From: Branchinecta lynchi
Taxonomy: Eukaryota > Arthropoda > Branchiopoda > Anostraca > Branchinectidae
DNA length: 64,000 nt
Assembly: GCA_023053575.1 (NCBI GenBank)
Contig: JAKZAP010000007.1
Span: 27,367,464-27,431,463 of the forward strand
Reading direction: 5' to 3'
This document shows, in pieces, positions 20,263 to 32,030 of the stretch (the first letter of the stretch is position 1; every line of letters starts with the position of its first letter). Under the pieces are notes generated by a model, which saw only the letters and a list, made by a program, of their open reading frames with translations, had not been told where the DNA came from and did no database searches. A program made the position numbers and the translations under genes.

Positions 20263-20742
20263 ATGAGCTATGCGCTTGATTCATCGAAGCATGAAAAACG
20301 CGAGGGCTCCAGAGTAAGAATGAGTCAGGGGTCCCGCAGGTTCCGTCGTCCGTTTTATATTAATGCGTACAAATGCTCAAAGGATGCAAATTTTGTTGAC
20401 GTCATGTTGTTTGGAGTACAGTTAGAGGCATCGGCGGACATGAGTTCCGGTATAAGCCCTCTCAGGGCCCTCTTCATGAGGTTGCCACATAGAGTCCAGG
20501 AGAGACAGGAAGCTTACTTCACATTGGTTGAAAGTGCTTCAGGGCACGGTTTTGACGTTACAGGTGGCATCAGAGAATTTTTGAAGGTTGGAGACGACGG
20601 CTGCGAGGAAATTTTTATCGCCAGCAATGCTTTCATTCAAGCAACATCTAGCCAAAGGGGTAGGCTAGATTTAGATGCCACAAAGGCAGCAGAACAAGCA
20701 TCGAAGAAAGCAAAACAGGAGAAGGTACAAACTGTATCTTGA
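20263..20742 (+). CDS. Hypothetical 159-residue ORF
   Basis: I do not recognise it. It starts at an ATG in AAAATGAGC. The first 35 residues are basic and serine-rich, the middle is mixed, with M-L-F-G-V-Q-L-E and F-D-V-T-G-G-I-R-E-F, and the last 30 are alanine/lysine-rich and probably helical. It lies between a possible LTR and a protease-integrase fragment on the same strand, so it could be the gag-position ORF of that element, but it has no zinc knuckle. A host exon is also possible. Confidence 0.4.
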   Translation: MSYALDSSKHEKREGSRVRMSQGSRRFRRPFYINAYKCSKDANFVDVMLFGVQLEASADMSSGISPLRALFMRLPHRVQERQEAYFTLVESASGHGFDVTGGIREFLKVGDDGCEEIFIASNAFIQATSSQRGRLDLDATKAAEQASKKAKQEKVQTVS

Positions 20743-21297
20743 GTCGCTCACAAGTAGACAGTCGAGACCACTACGAGACAGAAAACAGCCAGACAAGTTA
20801 ACATACACGAAACTGGGGGGTGGAACACAGAAGTAGGGATACAAGTTTTTCACGATTGCAGCGGAAAAAGTGAACCACAGGTCGCGAGCTGTCGTTCACT
20901 TGATCACATTTGATTGTACTAACCTAGATTGGTTATTAGTCTTTTGTTTTAAGGTACGGAAATGTATCGTACAGTGACGTCATGCACCGACAAACCTTGA
21001 GTGAGCTCGGTCACTGCTGGTCTCCTTGATGAGGACTGTACGATATCCAAGAATTAATATTTGATTGATTCATCGAATTTTACATATTCCCTTGGTTGAT
21101 TGGTCGAAAAAAAAAAAAACCAATCAACCTCACAAACATTAACATTCACAAAAAAATTGTGAATTTTCCACAGAAATCCCAGTAAAGAACTAGTAACTTG
21201 TGCTATAAGAGAATGTACTCCTGACTGCAAAGCAAGTGGAACACCACTTAAATGGAACTTTGGCCAAGTTTCATTGGAGTAAATACTAATAGATAAA

Positions 21298-22149
21298 TTA
21301 TTTGCAGGTTCGGTAGACGGACGAGAAGTTTCGTTTCTGATCGACAGCGGTAGTGACGTCACTTTCGTCAGGTCCGACTTAGTAGATAGATCGAAGCTGA
21401 ATACAGATACTACGTTTAGCATCGGATGTGTTCATTCAGATCTTCGTACTTACCCAACTGCGGAAGTTGAGTTGGAAATGCAAACCGAACACGGGCGCAA
21501 GTTCACCAATAGACTGCGGGTTGCAGTCTCGGACAAGCTGCGTTACGAGGGAATCCTTGGTAGAGACTTTAAGGATTTCTGGGCTCTTTCAGGTCAGTCG
21601 GTCTTGGGAAAGCGTAAATTGTCAGAGAACAGAAGCGAGGAGTCGGAGGCTTCGTTCGAGCTCGAATGCAATGTGGGCTCCTCCTTCGAGGACGACTTGT
21701 TTTCGGAGACAATTAAGGCGGCGAAAAAATTAAGGCGCGAGAGACGGGTGGCCAAAGAGCAACATAACACCAGAGTGCAGTCACGGACAACAGACGCGGG
21801 AGTACAGACATGTTTCGAAGACGAGCAGCAGTCTGACCCGACTCTAGCGGCGCTCTGGAAGAAAGCGAAATCTCTGGAAACCGAAAACGACACGGTAAGT
21901 TTTTTGGTTGAAGATAATCGTTTAGTTAGAAAGGTAGACGATCCGAGCACCAGGGAAATTACGTCCCAGTTAGTTCTACCGCGATGCGAGCGGCAGAAGG
22001 TTCTGGAGTTAGCACATAACTCTCCTGAGGGTGGCCATTTAGGCCGAGAGAAAACGGTTTCTAAAATCCTAGGTCATTTTTTCTGGCCTAAGTTGTACTC
22101 GGATGTGGAGGGCACAGAAGATGGCACAGAAGATCTGGGTTTTGCTTAA
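21298..22149 (+). pseudogene. Gypsy-like protease plus integrase zinc-finger fragment
   Basis: One frame contains L-I-D-S-G-S-D-V-T-F, the retropepsin active site, near 21340. About 220 residues of charged linker follow, and then an integrase HHCC-type start: L-E-L-A-H-N-S-P-E-G-G-H-L-G near 22003 and F-F-W-P-K-L-Y-S-D-V near 22078. Sequence homology stops near 22105, before the CC pair and the DDE core. Protease followed directly by integrase without RT between them is the Gmr1-type order, as in the complete element at 26-33 kb, but this is a different family. Confidence 0.6.
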
Positions 22150-25105
22150 GAATGAATATGTGGTCCCCTTAAAAATACCCCCACACTTACTGGGACTAGT
22201 CCGGAAATCTGAACTGGGACATCTGAGACACAGGGTCTCAGAAATATTGAGTCCGCCATTTGTGCCTGATTTTCAGCCAGTGTCTAGCCTACCCCCCAGA
22301 ATTAAAAATAAAATAAATATCCCGTCTCTCCACTCCCCCCATGGTTGTTGGACCGGGGAAGTGACTATTTCCAAATCAGTCTGATTCTGGTCAGGTCCCT
22401 GATATGCCTGCCAAGTTTCATCGTCTTACAATATCTGGAACTATCCTACTCGAGTTGAGTGTACCCGACAAAGAGGTCAGACATGACACTTGAGCAGAGT
22501 TACAAGCGCCATACAAACATTCTACTGTGAGGGTCCAAGTTGCGTGACTGGTTCTATACTGGCATGTGAATAATGACATGTCAACGATCATGCTTGGATC
22601 AAATCAGAATAAACTTGAGAATGCAGTGAGAAAAGGGAAATAAATCGTAAGATTCTGCCCTAAATGTAATATGGTCCTGCAACTAATATCTAGGATAAGT
22701 GCTCAAACATGGAGTTGAGTGTAGAAGTAAAACGTTTGTCATATCTTGTTTACGAACAAAATAAGAACCAGCCGCCATTGACCAGGAAAGGTGGGTGAGG
22801 ATGACATACCGTGCCCCACTACACAGTTCTAGTGCTTGTTAACTTTGTTGTGTTTTTGTTTGTGTGTATATGGCCTCTGGCTGAAATAAAATTTATTGTT
22901 ATTATATTATTATAAAACAACGAAATGCCCTCCTGCCGAACGTTGTACAAGAACAGGAGTATTTGTCAGAAAACTTGTTATTTTACCCAAAGTGTTTTTT
23001 TTTTCAACGTCCAGGTCAAGATGCACACTTTAAGGAAGCCAGGAATTCGTTTGTGCAAGGTGCTGCTTCAACCAAGAAGACATCATGCAGCCAGCGAATC
23101 CAAAAACGCATCTTGTGACAAAGCAAAGAAATACTGCTGCAGCGATGTGGCAGCATTATTGCAACAAAAACAAGGCTCCTGCGTGATTGCAATACGTCCG
23201 GCAAGTTTCATTGTCCTAGCCCATCTGCAAGTACCCCAACTCCGACTATCAAGTTTCATCTCAACAGACAATCCGTTTAAAAGTTATGCATGTCACAAGA
23301 TTTACGGACCCCCCCCTCTCCCCCCCCCCTTACAGTGCCCAAGGTAATTTTGAAAATTTGCCAGTTTAACCAGATTTTGCCATTTCGCCCATCATGTTTC
23401 ATCCCGTTCGGTCGAATCAGACCACTTTTGATTACAGGCGGAACAAAGAATGTGATGCACCAACTGATCATTTCATGATTCAGCATCTAAAGAATGGAAT
23501 ACACAGGGCTAATTCATTGTTCAAATAGGTGTTAAGGTGTGATACAGCGTATTCAGATTCGTATTTTCATCAGACTCGCTGTTAGACGGCCGAGTAATGA
23601 GAATTCTGGTTCCACTTGTCTTATCCAGGCCCAATCAGATCGCTTGGTTGGGCTCGGCCAGCGGGCCGAGGGAAGAGCAGCATCGCCATGGGAAGAAACC
23701 TAAGAACACGTTTCATGATCTTAAAGAGCTCGAAAAATTGTATCAGTGCGACAGCGCGGTAACACCGAACGCTGCATTAATAAGAACCAGATAAGAACCT
23801 TTACCTTTCAATTTGAAGAAGGGTGTGTATTAAGACGTAAACCACACGTATGCAGTTTCTTACAACTATTTGAAGAATGCTTCAGGATCTGGGAACATCC
23901 AAGTTATTTCTGAAACAGAATTCGAAGGAGGGTACTTTTGCTTTCACAAATTACAGGAAACGTTAGAGCTTGAAGAGCTCACACAATCGTTATTTAATCA
24001 GTCGGTAGGAATTACAAGAATCCGGAGGATTACCTTTTTCAAAACTGGATAAAGTTTCTTGGGAGAAGCTGCTCGACACAACTCCAGTTTCTATTTATTA
24101 GACTGAACAAAAGACAAATACAACCTATTGGGAAATCAAAGGCAATTTCTAATAAAGCTGCGCATGTCGCGTTAGTTCTTCGAGAACGTTTTTCTTTAGC
24201 TTCTGGGTCGCCCGCAGGACCACAGGTCGCTAACCAGGTACTTGAATCCTTTAGTGCAGTGCCTACTGCACCCATTCTTTTGTAGTAACAGAACATTTTT
24301 CAGGCTAAGGGCGTAACACATTTGTCTACAAATGAGAGCTTATGTACACGTGGCGCACCAGACTTCCATGGAAGTACTTCCATAGATTTGCTGTGAGCGT
24401 TAACTCATCCGGTCATTCTCTAGCCAGTCTGGACCAGAACTCGGCTTTACTACACGGTTCGCTTAAGGTCAGAATTCTCGTGGTACGGTAAATTTATTTG
24501 GCAAGTGAATGAAAATCTAGAATCTAGGACACGCTCACATGGTTTCATGACAAACTGAGAATTCAGAGGTCACTGCACGGTCTAGATTCTTCTTAGAGCC
24601 GCCAGGCTGTACATAACTGACATCATCAGTATCACTTCCTCAATTAAGATCAATTTCCCATCAACGAGAGCAATATATCTTGTTCCTAAGATACTAATAG
24701 TGCCTCGTGTCTCACCTTAATGACAAACAGTCCACAGCTGGAACCATCTCTCCGCTGGGCAATCTTCTTTTTTTACTCCAGCAGTGACGCATAATTAGGA
24801 TCATTTCCCATCAAACTTCTGGAAAGAGAAAGATTCCTACTAGTTTTTCGTTATCCACCGAACTAGCTATTCACACATATATAAACGCAAACTAGACTTT
24901 TCACGATGAAGCTGCCTTCAGCCTGGCTTTTTATCCACTATGCCCATGCACGCCCTTCAAGTCCCCTTTATTGTATCACTGCTATTAAACCGCGTATGAA
25001 AAAGATCAAATGTCACTTGTGCTAGCTATCCCTATTAACTCCAAAGGAGCTCAATTTGAATCGTACCCCTCAAAATACAGAAGTATGCCCTCAGCTCGTG
25101 CATCC
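22150..25105. other. Mostly non-coding; possible LINE 3' tail near 22890
   Basis: No supported gene. GGCTGAAATAAAATTTATTG followed by ATTATATTATTATAA (22880-22916) resembles the 3' end of a jockey-group LINE. Short frames at 22925-23347 and 23597-23794 have no domain. C and G runs occur near 23310. Confidence 0.35.
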
Positions 25106-25107
25106 AG

Positions 25108-25400
25108 TTTTCGAGTCACTTGACTTGTAACTGAAAAAGTCGGAATGGCTAACGAGCTCAGTAAGTTAAAAAGCTTTAGTGCATAGTTACGTAGGCTACT
25201 GATACGTTGACAAGGAGCCGAGTAGAGAAGACGTTTTATTCAAATCTAGCCGTGCATACAAAAATAAAACGTAATATTGGCCATAAGTACAGATTCATAT
25301 TTCCCACTTAAGAACCCTCGTCATCTTAGGAACGCCAGCGCATTTTGCGGGTAACTTGCAACGTTGCATTGTAATTTGGGGTCGGTACCGTTTCCGTTTA
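25108..25400 (+). repeat. ~295-bp direct repeat, left copy
   Basis: From TTTTCGAGTCACTTGAC to GGGGTCGGTACCGTTTCC this matches 33906-34212 at roughly 95% by eye, same orientation. The pair brackets the Gmr1-like element at a distance of 0.75-0.9 kb on each side. It does not have TG...CA ends, so an LTR is not obvious; a dispersed repeat or duplicated host segment is possible. Confidence 0.7.
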
Positions 25401-25779
25401 TGTTCAGCTTCATAGATGGACCCCGTAGCTCTATATTTAGGGTTGGGCGGTTCAAATTAAGGGGCTAAACAAATAGTTTTAAAAGATACTGAGATAGTCG
25501 ATTTAGGGGTAAGGAGACATGCTGAATCCATATCTCTAACTTATTTTCTCGCCGGACAAGTAGTTAGGAAAGGAAGAACAGAGTTTAGCATAAGCCAGGG
25601 CCATACGAGCTTTTAGCTCTTGTTTGAATATAGTTTGTTCTAATGAGCGAGTTGATGACACAAAGGAAGAACACCACAAGGAAGTCATTCAGATCTTGAA
25701 GAGAAAAGATTCTGTGTCATGTTTACCGCAAGTCTGAAGTAGTTACAAGATATACAGTTCTTTCTTTTTTTAATAGTTC

Positions 25780-26049
25780 GACCGACTTATGTTTTGCGTG
25801 TATGATGATGACGACGAAATTTGCTATAACGAGACGTTAAAGGATCGTTCCATCGGAATCGTCCCAGCGTTTCATAGTGAGGCTGGTAAAATGCTTGCTT
25901 CAATCCTTGGTCCGGCACCTCCTCACAAGAATGCGGTACAAGATGTTCACTTTATGCCGATCAAAACAGTGAAGTTCAAAGGACAGCCTGTCAAAACAGT
26001 GAAGTCAGATATGCAAGACGGAGAGGTAGACCCTAGCTTGCTGATATGA
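25780..26049 (+). CDS. Possible terminal exon, unknown protein
   Basis: A strong acceptor-like tract (TTCTTTCTTTTTTAATAG, ending about 25778) leads into an open frame encoding Y-D-D-D-D-E-I-C-Y-N-E-T, then S-I-G-I-V-P-A-F-H-S-E-A-G-K, a near-duplicated K-T-V-K-F-K-G-Q-P / K-T-V-K-S-D-M-Q motif, and a stop at 26047-26049. It ends only 110 bp before the Gmr1-like 5' LTR. I do not recognise a family. An upstream exon was not found. Confidence 0.3.
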   Translation, partial: DRLMFCVYDDDDEICYNETLKDRSIGIVPAFHSEAGKMLASILGPAPPHKNAVQDVHFMPIKTVKFKGQPVKTVKSDMQDGEVDPSLLI

Positions 26050-26154
26050 GACTCACAGTACACTGAGACATGGTGTATTCTTAGATGTCCAGGACTAGAA
26101 AAAGAGGCTGAGGAAGTAGCATGCATGCTGCGTTCGAATTTTGGAATTTTGCTG

Positions 26155-26159
26155 GTAGG
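26155..26159. repeat. Target-site duplication GTAGG, left
   Basis: GTAGG immediately before the 5' LTR equals GTAGG at 33024-33028 immediately after the 3' LTR. Five bases is the usual target duplication of Ty3/gypsy integrases. Confidence 0.85.
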
Positions 26160-26542
26160 TGTTGTGATATTTCCTTTTTCTCTCGTATGACGCCAACCCC
26201 TAATGACTTTGATTTTCCGAAGTGACCACCTGAACACGTTTGCCTCGAGCTATCGAGGCTCTCTTTGAATGGATGGCATTCCGTTGCGCGGTTCGTGAAA
26301 TGAATTATATGTGAGACGTGAGCGAGCGCTTGGACTGTTCAGGTGGTACTTTGGATTAGCCTAAGAAAAAGTAAGTTTTTGTATCTACCATCCGAGAGGA
26401 ATTACCCGTCAAATAATACACTTCTTGTTTTTCGAAACGTTGTGTTGCAAAAGGTTTATATATAGGGATTGTGGACCATTCCAGGAGATTCACTGGCGTG
26501 TTTTATAGTCGGAAAGTGGAACCGACCCACAAAAGCCTATCA
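26160..26542 (+). repeat. 5' LTR of the Gmr1-like element
   Basis: 383 bp, TGTTGTGATATTTCC ... CCTATCA. A TATA-like TTTATATATAGGG lies at about 26456. Directly after it, GATGGTGACAGCCTATCG contains a TGG that could start the tRNA primer-binding site at 26545. Confidence 0.9.
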
Positions 26543-27128
26543 GATGGTGACAGCCTATCGAAGAGATTGATCAAATACTAGTAATTTCCACGTTATTTAT
26601 TAGCTTTGCTATGTCCGTTTTTTTTTTCTCTGTGATATTGGTTGTTGTTCACTACATAGTATAGTACGGATGTTAAGGTCGGTCAATTAGTTAAGCAAAT
26701 TAAGATTTCGCCTCTAGTTTGTATTATACCGTAATTTTGCGGGAAATCCAGTTTAAGATTCAGCTCTAAATTTGGATTTGTTATCGACCTTGTCTTCTTC
26801 TTTACCAAAACAAGTTCACGGAGTCGAACGGAGCCCGAGTGGATTTATATATTTGGTGGTATTATTACACTGGTAATTAATTACTGCTCTTTTGCCGAGT
26901 ATCTTAAAGTGGTTGGTAGTAACTGGCGTACGGTCGAGAATAGAAGAATTAGCGGGAAACCGAGTGGTTCTCACAGTGCCGTGTGGTAAAATCTGATAAT
27001 TTCGATAATTTTCGCCGTACAGTTTGCCTAAAAACCGAGTTGAGTTTAATCGCCGAGAGGCAAAAATCTAACGTTTAGGCTAAAGGTTAGACCGCACCAG
27101 TAAGAGTTGGCAATTTTCGTTCAAGTGT

Positions 27129-28546
27129 ATGAGTCATTTACACTATCCGAGTGGAGTGAGTCCCAACGCATTGATACCTCAAGGTTCTTTCAAACGAGGT
27201 TCGTACGAGATTTTCGCGGTTAGTGAAATACCAGGCCGTAGAAATATCGCAATCAGTACACCAAAACCAGGCGTAGCTAGAATTGAACTCCCTTGTTCCC
27301 CTTCTATACCTATTCCGAGGAGAAACTCCGAGCCAATATTTCCACTTAACTGTCCCGAATGGAAAGAGCTTGAAATAAAATCGGAAGGTAATACCCCTGA
27401 TTCGCCAAGTCTGTCCTACCGTAGCACCCGACCCAAATACCTTCCAGAATCAGCAACAAAACCCGGGTATAAATCAAGTCGTCCATGGGTCTAACTATCT
27501 ACCCTACCCGCCGCAACCCAGTTTTGTATCGCAACCTTACATGAACCCAACAGATCTGGTTAGGTTAATGACAGACATGTTTGCGCAGCAAAGAGATGCG
27601 GATCGCCGAGCGGAGGAAGACCGGACTTGTAGGCTCGAAGCGCAACGCGAAGCGGATTTAGCGGAACGGCAGGCCGAGAGGGAACGGTACGAAAAGCGAC
27701 GCGAAGCGGAGCGTCAGGCTGACCGGGAAAGATTTGAAAGGTTATTTAACAAAGCAACAGAAAATGAAAACATGAAATTAGAAAGGCTGGTAGAGTCGCA
27801 AGGAAAACTTTCCGAGGGTCTTGTTTCTTCGGTACAGTCTCTAGCATCAGGGGGTGGGAAATCCGCCCAACGAGTTAAAATGTCGTCAAGCGAAGATGTG
27901 GACCGCTACCTATGCACTTTCGAAAGAACGGCAACACTGCTTAAGTGGCCAAAGGAAATATGGGTCGCGAGGTTAGCCCCTTTCCTAAATGATAGAGCAA
28001 TGCAAGCCTATAACGCTGTTCCACTTGAAAGGGCACAGGATTACTCGGTGGTGAAAGAAGCCATCTTAAAACGATTCGAAGACAGTATCCGAGTCTTTTA
28101 AAGATTTTGGACACAGACTTCGAGTAGCGTTGAACAAGTGGCTAGGTACCTCTGATTACGAGCAAGTTCAGGAAATAGATGCATTAAAAGATCTTCTGGA
28201 GGGAGTTCTAGAAAAGCTTCTAGTCGAACAATTTGTAAGTAATACATACGGAGGACTGAAAATTCACCTGAAAGAGCGTAAGGTGGAAACACTAGAAACA
28301 GCGGGCGATTGCGCAGACACATACCTGATGGCTCGTAAAGAAAGTTCGGATGTTAACCGGAAACCGAGGAGAAATGAACACCGGCAAATTGAAAATCGCC
28401 GAGCCGAGAGGGAAAATTCGAAGCCCGGAGCTTCTGGCGATTTGTGGTCCAAAAACGGTAAAATTGCTGATGGTCAAAATAAGTGGGAGAAAACGTGTGA
28501 TTTTTGCCATAAGAGAGGCCATACGGTATCTGATTGTTGGGCTTAA
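27129..28546 (+). pseudogene. gag of the Gmr1-like element, two frame breaks
   Basis: An ATG at 27129 opens one frame to 27494. A second frame, open from 27379, carries proline/glutamine-rich sequence, then a long charged helix (about 27590-27760, rich in R, E, A and D), then the capsid C-terminal region with Y-N-A-V-P-L-E-R-A and I-L-K-R-F-E. That frame breaks near 28088, and a third frame continues the capsid region and ends with a zinc knuckle C-D-F-C-H-K-R-G-H-T-V-S-D-C (CX2CX4HX4C). Gag of this lineage is the proposed source of the vertebrate SCAN domain. The frame shifts make this copy non-functional. Confidence 0.7.
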
Positions 28547-28647
28547 AACGGTAAACCGGGAAGTTCGAAAAAAACTGAAAACAGGAATTCAAGCACTAAG
28601 AACACTAGCCTCGCAAAAAGTCCAACTAGAATAGCGTCTTGTGCGGA

Positions 28648-31600
28648 AAGCCATAGTTGGGCATGCTAGATGGCAAAACGGTCGAAATGGTACTCGACTC
28701 TGGAAGTAACCAAACTTTAGTACGTGAAAGCATCCTCGGAGCATCAAAAATAAACCGATCGGAAAAGGTGGCAATAAAATGTTTCCATGGCGATACACAC
28801 ACTTGTTCAACCGCGACGGTAGAAATTGAGCTTGCGGGTAAAAACGGATCACTGATTCGAAATAAAATCCGTGCTGGAGTGGTTACTGATCTTCCCGCAG
28901 ACGTCCTCATAGGAAGCGATGTTAATGGATTCCGGGATTTAATGGAACTGAAATCGTCAGTCCTTGAAGTTAACGCCGTTACCCGGTCAAAAGCCAAACA
29001 GGGGGCGGGTGTTTCAGAAAATCCTGCTGAGGATTTCGCAGGTTTTGCAGACGATATTTTCGCGCAGCCGTCAGGTAAAGGTCGGAAGTCTAGGAGCTCT
29101 AGGCGGAAGGCTCGGGAACTTTTCAGGGCTGAGAAGATCCGAGCGGAAGCGACCTTGCCACTGGGACTTGACGAGCAAAATTTCGGAAATTCGCCTGGCC
29201 CAGATTCGATTTTTAAGTTGTCTACCCATGATTTCAGGGATTTGCAACTCCAAGACTCAACTTTGCGACCTTTCCGAGAGGAAGTAGAGGTGGAGAACAA
29301 AGAGAAAAAGTCGCAAATTATCCAAGATAACGGGTTATTATATCGTGCGTGTCACAGGGGCGATAGGCTTAGTATTAAGCAGCTTTTGGTACCATCCCAA
29401 TGCAGACAGGCAGTGTTAGAGTTGGGTCACTCTTCGCCGATGGCTGGCCATCTAGGAGTTCGTAGGACAGAGCAGCGAATTCAGGATAGGTTTTTCTGGC
29501 CAGGCTTACACTCAGACGTGAAGAAATTCTGTCAGGAGTGTGAGCCCTGTCAAATGACAGCACGTAGACAACAATACGAAAAGGTCCCTATGGTAAAAAT
29601 GCCAATCTTTGATCAGCCATTCCAGCGTGTATCAGTAGATGTCGTAGGCCCACTTGAAAAAAGTAGTGCAGGACACAGGTTTATTCTTGTAATAACAGAT
29701 CACGCAACACGTTATCCGGAGGCAATCCCAATGCGTACCGTCACGGCTCCTAAGGTTGCTGAGGAATTGACAAAATTCGTGTCCAGACACGGTATTCCGA
29801 CTGAAATTTTGAGTGACCGCGGTAGCAATTTTACATCCGCTCTTCTGAAACGGTTTTACGATCTTCTGGGCATAAAAAGGGTATTGACGTCTGTCTATCA
29901 CCCCCAAAGCAACGGCCTAACCGAGAGGTTTAACGGCACGTTGGTCCCTATGCTCAGGAAATTCGTCAAAGATGACACTAAGAACTGGGACAAAATGTTG
30001 CCCTTCTTGCTATTTGCATATCGGGAAACTCGCCACCCTGCAACCGGGTTCTCGCCATTCGAGTTGTTGTATGGAGAAAATCCGAGAGGAATACTGGACA
30101 TATTGAAAGAATCTTGGTCCGCTGAAAAGTCAGAAAACCAATCAGTCATTCATTACATTCTAGAAATGAGGCGGAAGTTGAGGGAATTTTCAGAGGTTTC
30201 AAAAGTATCGCAGGAGGCTGAGGCCAATAAAAGAAAATCTTGGTATGATCACTCCGCGAGGAAAAGAGACTTAAAGGTCGGGGATGAAGTCTTGATACTG
30301 ATGCCTGAGGGCCAAAACAAACTTCAAGTCCAATGGCGTGGTCCATTTAAGGTGGCTAAGAGGGTTAGTGATGTGAACTACAAAATCGAGTTAAACGGGG
30401 CAAAGAAAAGTCACGAAGTTTATCACATCAACCTATTGCGGAGATTCAAACGCCCTACTGAAACCGAGCCGGAATCAGAAACAAGAGATTGTTTCTTCAC
30501 ATCACTGAATACCGACGAACCTGAAGAGGGGGAGGAGTCTGTTCAGACTTTCCCTGACGAAAGCGAGGGGCATGAGACGGTAATTAGACAAATTGCAAAC
30601 AGCGCAGAAATGAAGGACAAAGAAAAAAAGATGTTAGTTGAGGTCGTTAAAAATTTCCCCGATGTCTTCTGTGGTAAAACGGGGAGAACAACTTTCACAA
30701 AACACAAAACTGAGCTGAAAAATGAAAAGCCAATCCGCCAGCATCCATATAGGATTCCAGAAGCAAAAAGAGAGGCTATCCGATTGGAAATAGACAAGAT
30801 GTTAAAACTTGGTATCATACGTGAATCTACCAGCGAATGGGCATCACCAACGGTTTTGGTTCCTAAAAAGGATGGTAGCATTCGTTTTTGTGTTGATTAC
30901 CGGAAGCTGAATGCTGTTTCTGAGTCGGATGCGTACCCTATGCCCCGGGTGGATGAACTGTTAGACACATTAGGAAAAGTAAATTCATTTCGATCTTTGA
31001 TTGTAAGCGAGGTTATTGGCAAGTAGTAATGGAAGACGAAAGTAGGGATAAAACGGCGTTTATTTCACCTTTTGGCCTTTTTGAGTTTGAGGTCATGCCT
31101 TTTGGCCTTAAAGGAGCCCCAGCAACGTTTCAGCGGTTAATGGACAAGGTCTTGAAAGGATTGTCGAAATTCGCACGTGCATATTTAGATGATTTGGTTA
31201 TTTTCTCAAACACATTTGAAGAGCATCTGCTCCATTTGAAAATTGTACTTGAAAGGCTCCGAGAGGCAAATCTTACTTTAAACGTTGCCAAGTGTAAAAT
31301 CGCCGCTAGTTCAGCCGAATTTCTGGGTCATAGTGTAGGCAACGGTCAGGTTAAACCAACCACCGACAAAGTAGAAGCAGTGCGTAAATTTTCGGTTCCC
31401 AAAACAAAGAAAAACGTCCGTGCATTTTTGGGCTTATCCGGAAATTACCAGCGATTCATCCCAGGATACGCTAGTATAGCAAAACCGCTAACCGATCTTA
31501 CAAGGAAAAACATTACCGAGAAGGTACCATGGGGAGAGGTGGAAAATAAAGCGTTTCAGATGTTGAAAGGTTTATTAGAAAAATCACCTGTGTTGTTTAA

Positions 31601-31985
31601 CCCAGACTTTGACCGGAAATTTATCGTGCAGACTGATGCATCAGATTTTGCGCTGGGGGCAGTCCTTTCACAGATGTTTGAGGATGGGGAGCACCCAGTT
31701 ATGTACATATCGCGAAAGCTACTCCCAAGGGAGGCACGGTACAGTACGATTGAGAAAGAATGTTTAGCTGCGTACTGGGCCTTAAGAAAACTTGAGTACT
31801 ACTTATATGGGCGACATTTTGAGCTGGTTACAGATCATAACCCTCTGAAGTGGCTCCAGGTTATGAAATCAGAAAATCGCCGCCTAGCCCGATGGGCACT
31901 AGCGATGCAAGAGTTTGATTTTTCCGTGAGGACTAGACCCGGTGCCGCAAATGGAAACGCAGACGGACTTTCTCGATCGTACTAA
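28648..31985 (+). pseudogene. pol of the Gmr1-like element: PR-IN-GPY/F-RT-RNase H
   Basis: The long frame 28657-31026 contains the retropepsin site V-L-D-S-G-S-N-Q at its start, the integrase zinc finger near 29420-29560 (G-H-S-S-P-M-A-G-H ... C-Q-E-C-E-P-C), and the DDE core with D in S-V-D-V-V-G-P-L (about 29633), D in S-D-R-G-S-N-F (about 29812) and E in G-L-T-E-R-F-N-G (about 29918). A GPY/F-type domain follows (W-R-G-P-F-K-V, about 30332), then the RT start (V-P-K-K-D-G-S-I-R-F, about 30860). A one-base shift near 31003 ends this frame. RT resumes to 31985 with A-Y-L-D-D-L-V-I (about 31179), and RNase H with Q-T-D-A-S-D, Y-S-T-I-E-K-E-C and V-T-D-H-N-P-L. All catalytic residues checked are present; only the frameshift is disabling. 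The gag-pol boundary also lacks a continuous frame. Confidence 0.85.
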
Positions 31986-32030
31986 AACAAAAGATGTATA
32001 AAGACTAGTTGTAAAGTGTGAATTAACCTA

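Noticed and set aside
28626..29300. 224-residue minus-strand frame
   Set aside because: Antisense shadow of the Gmr1-like pol gene; no domain of its own.
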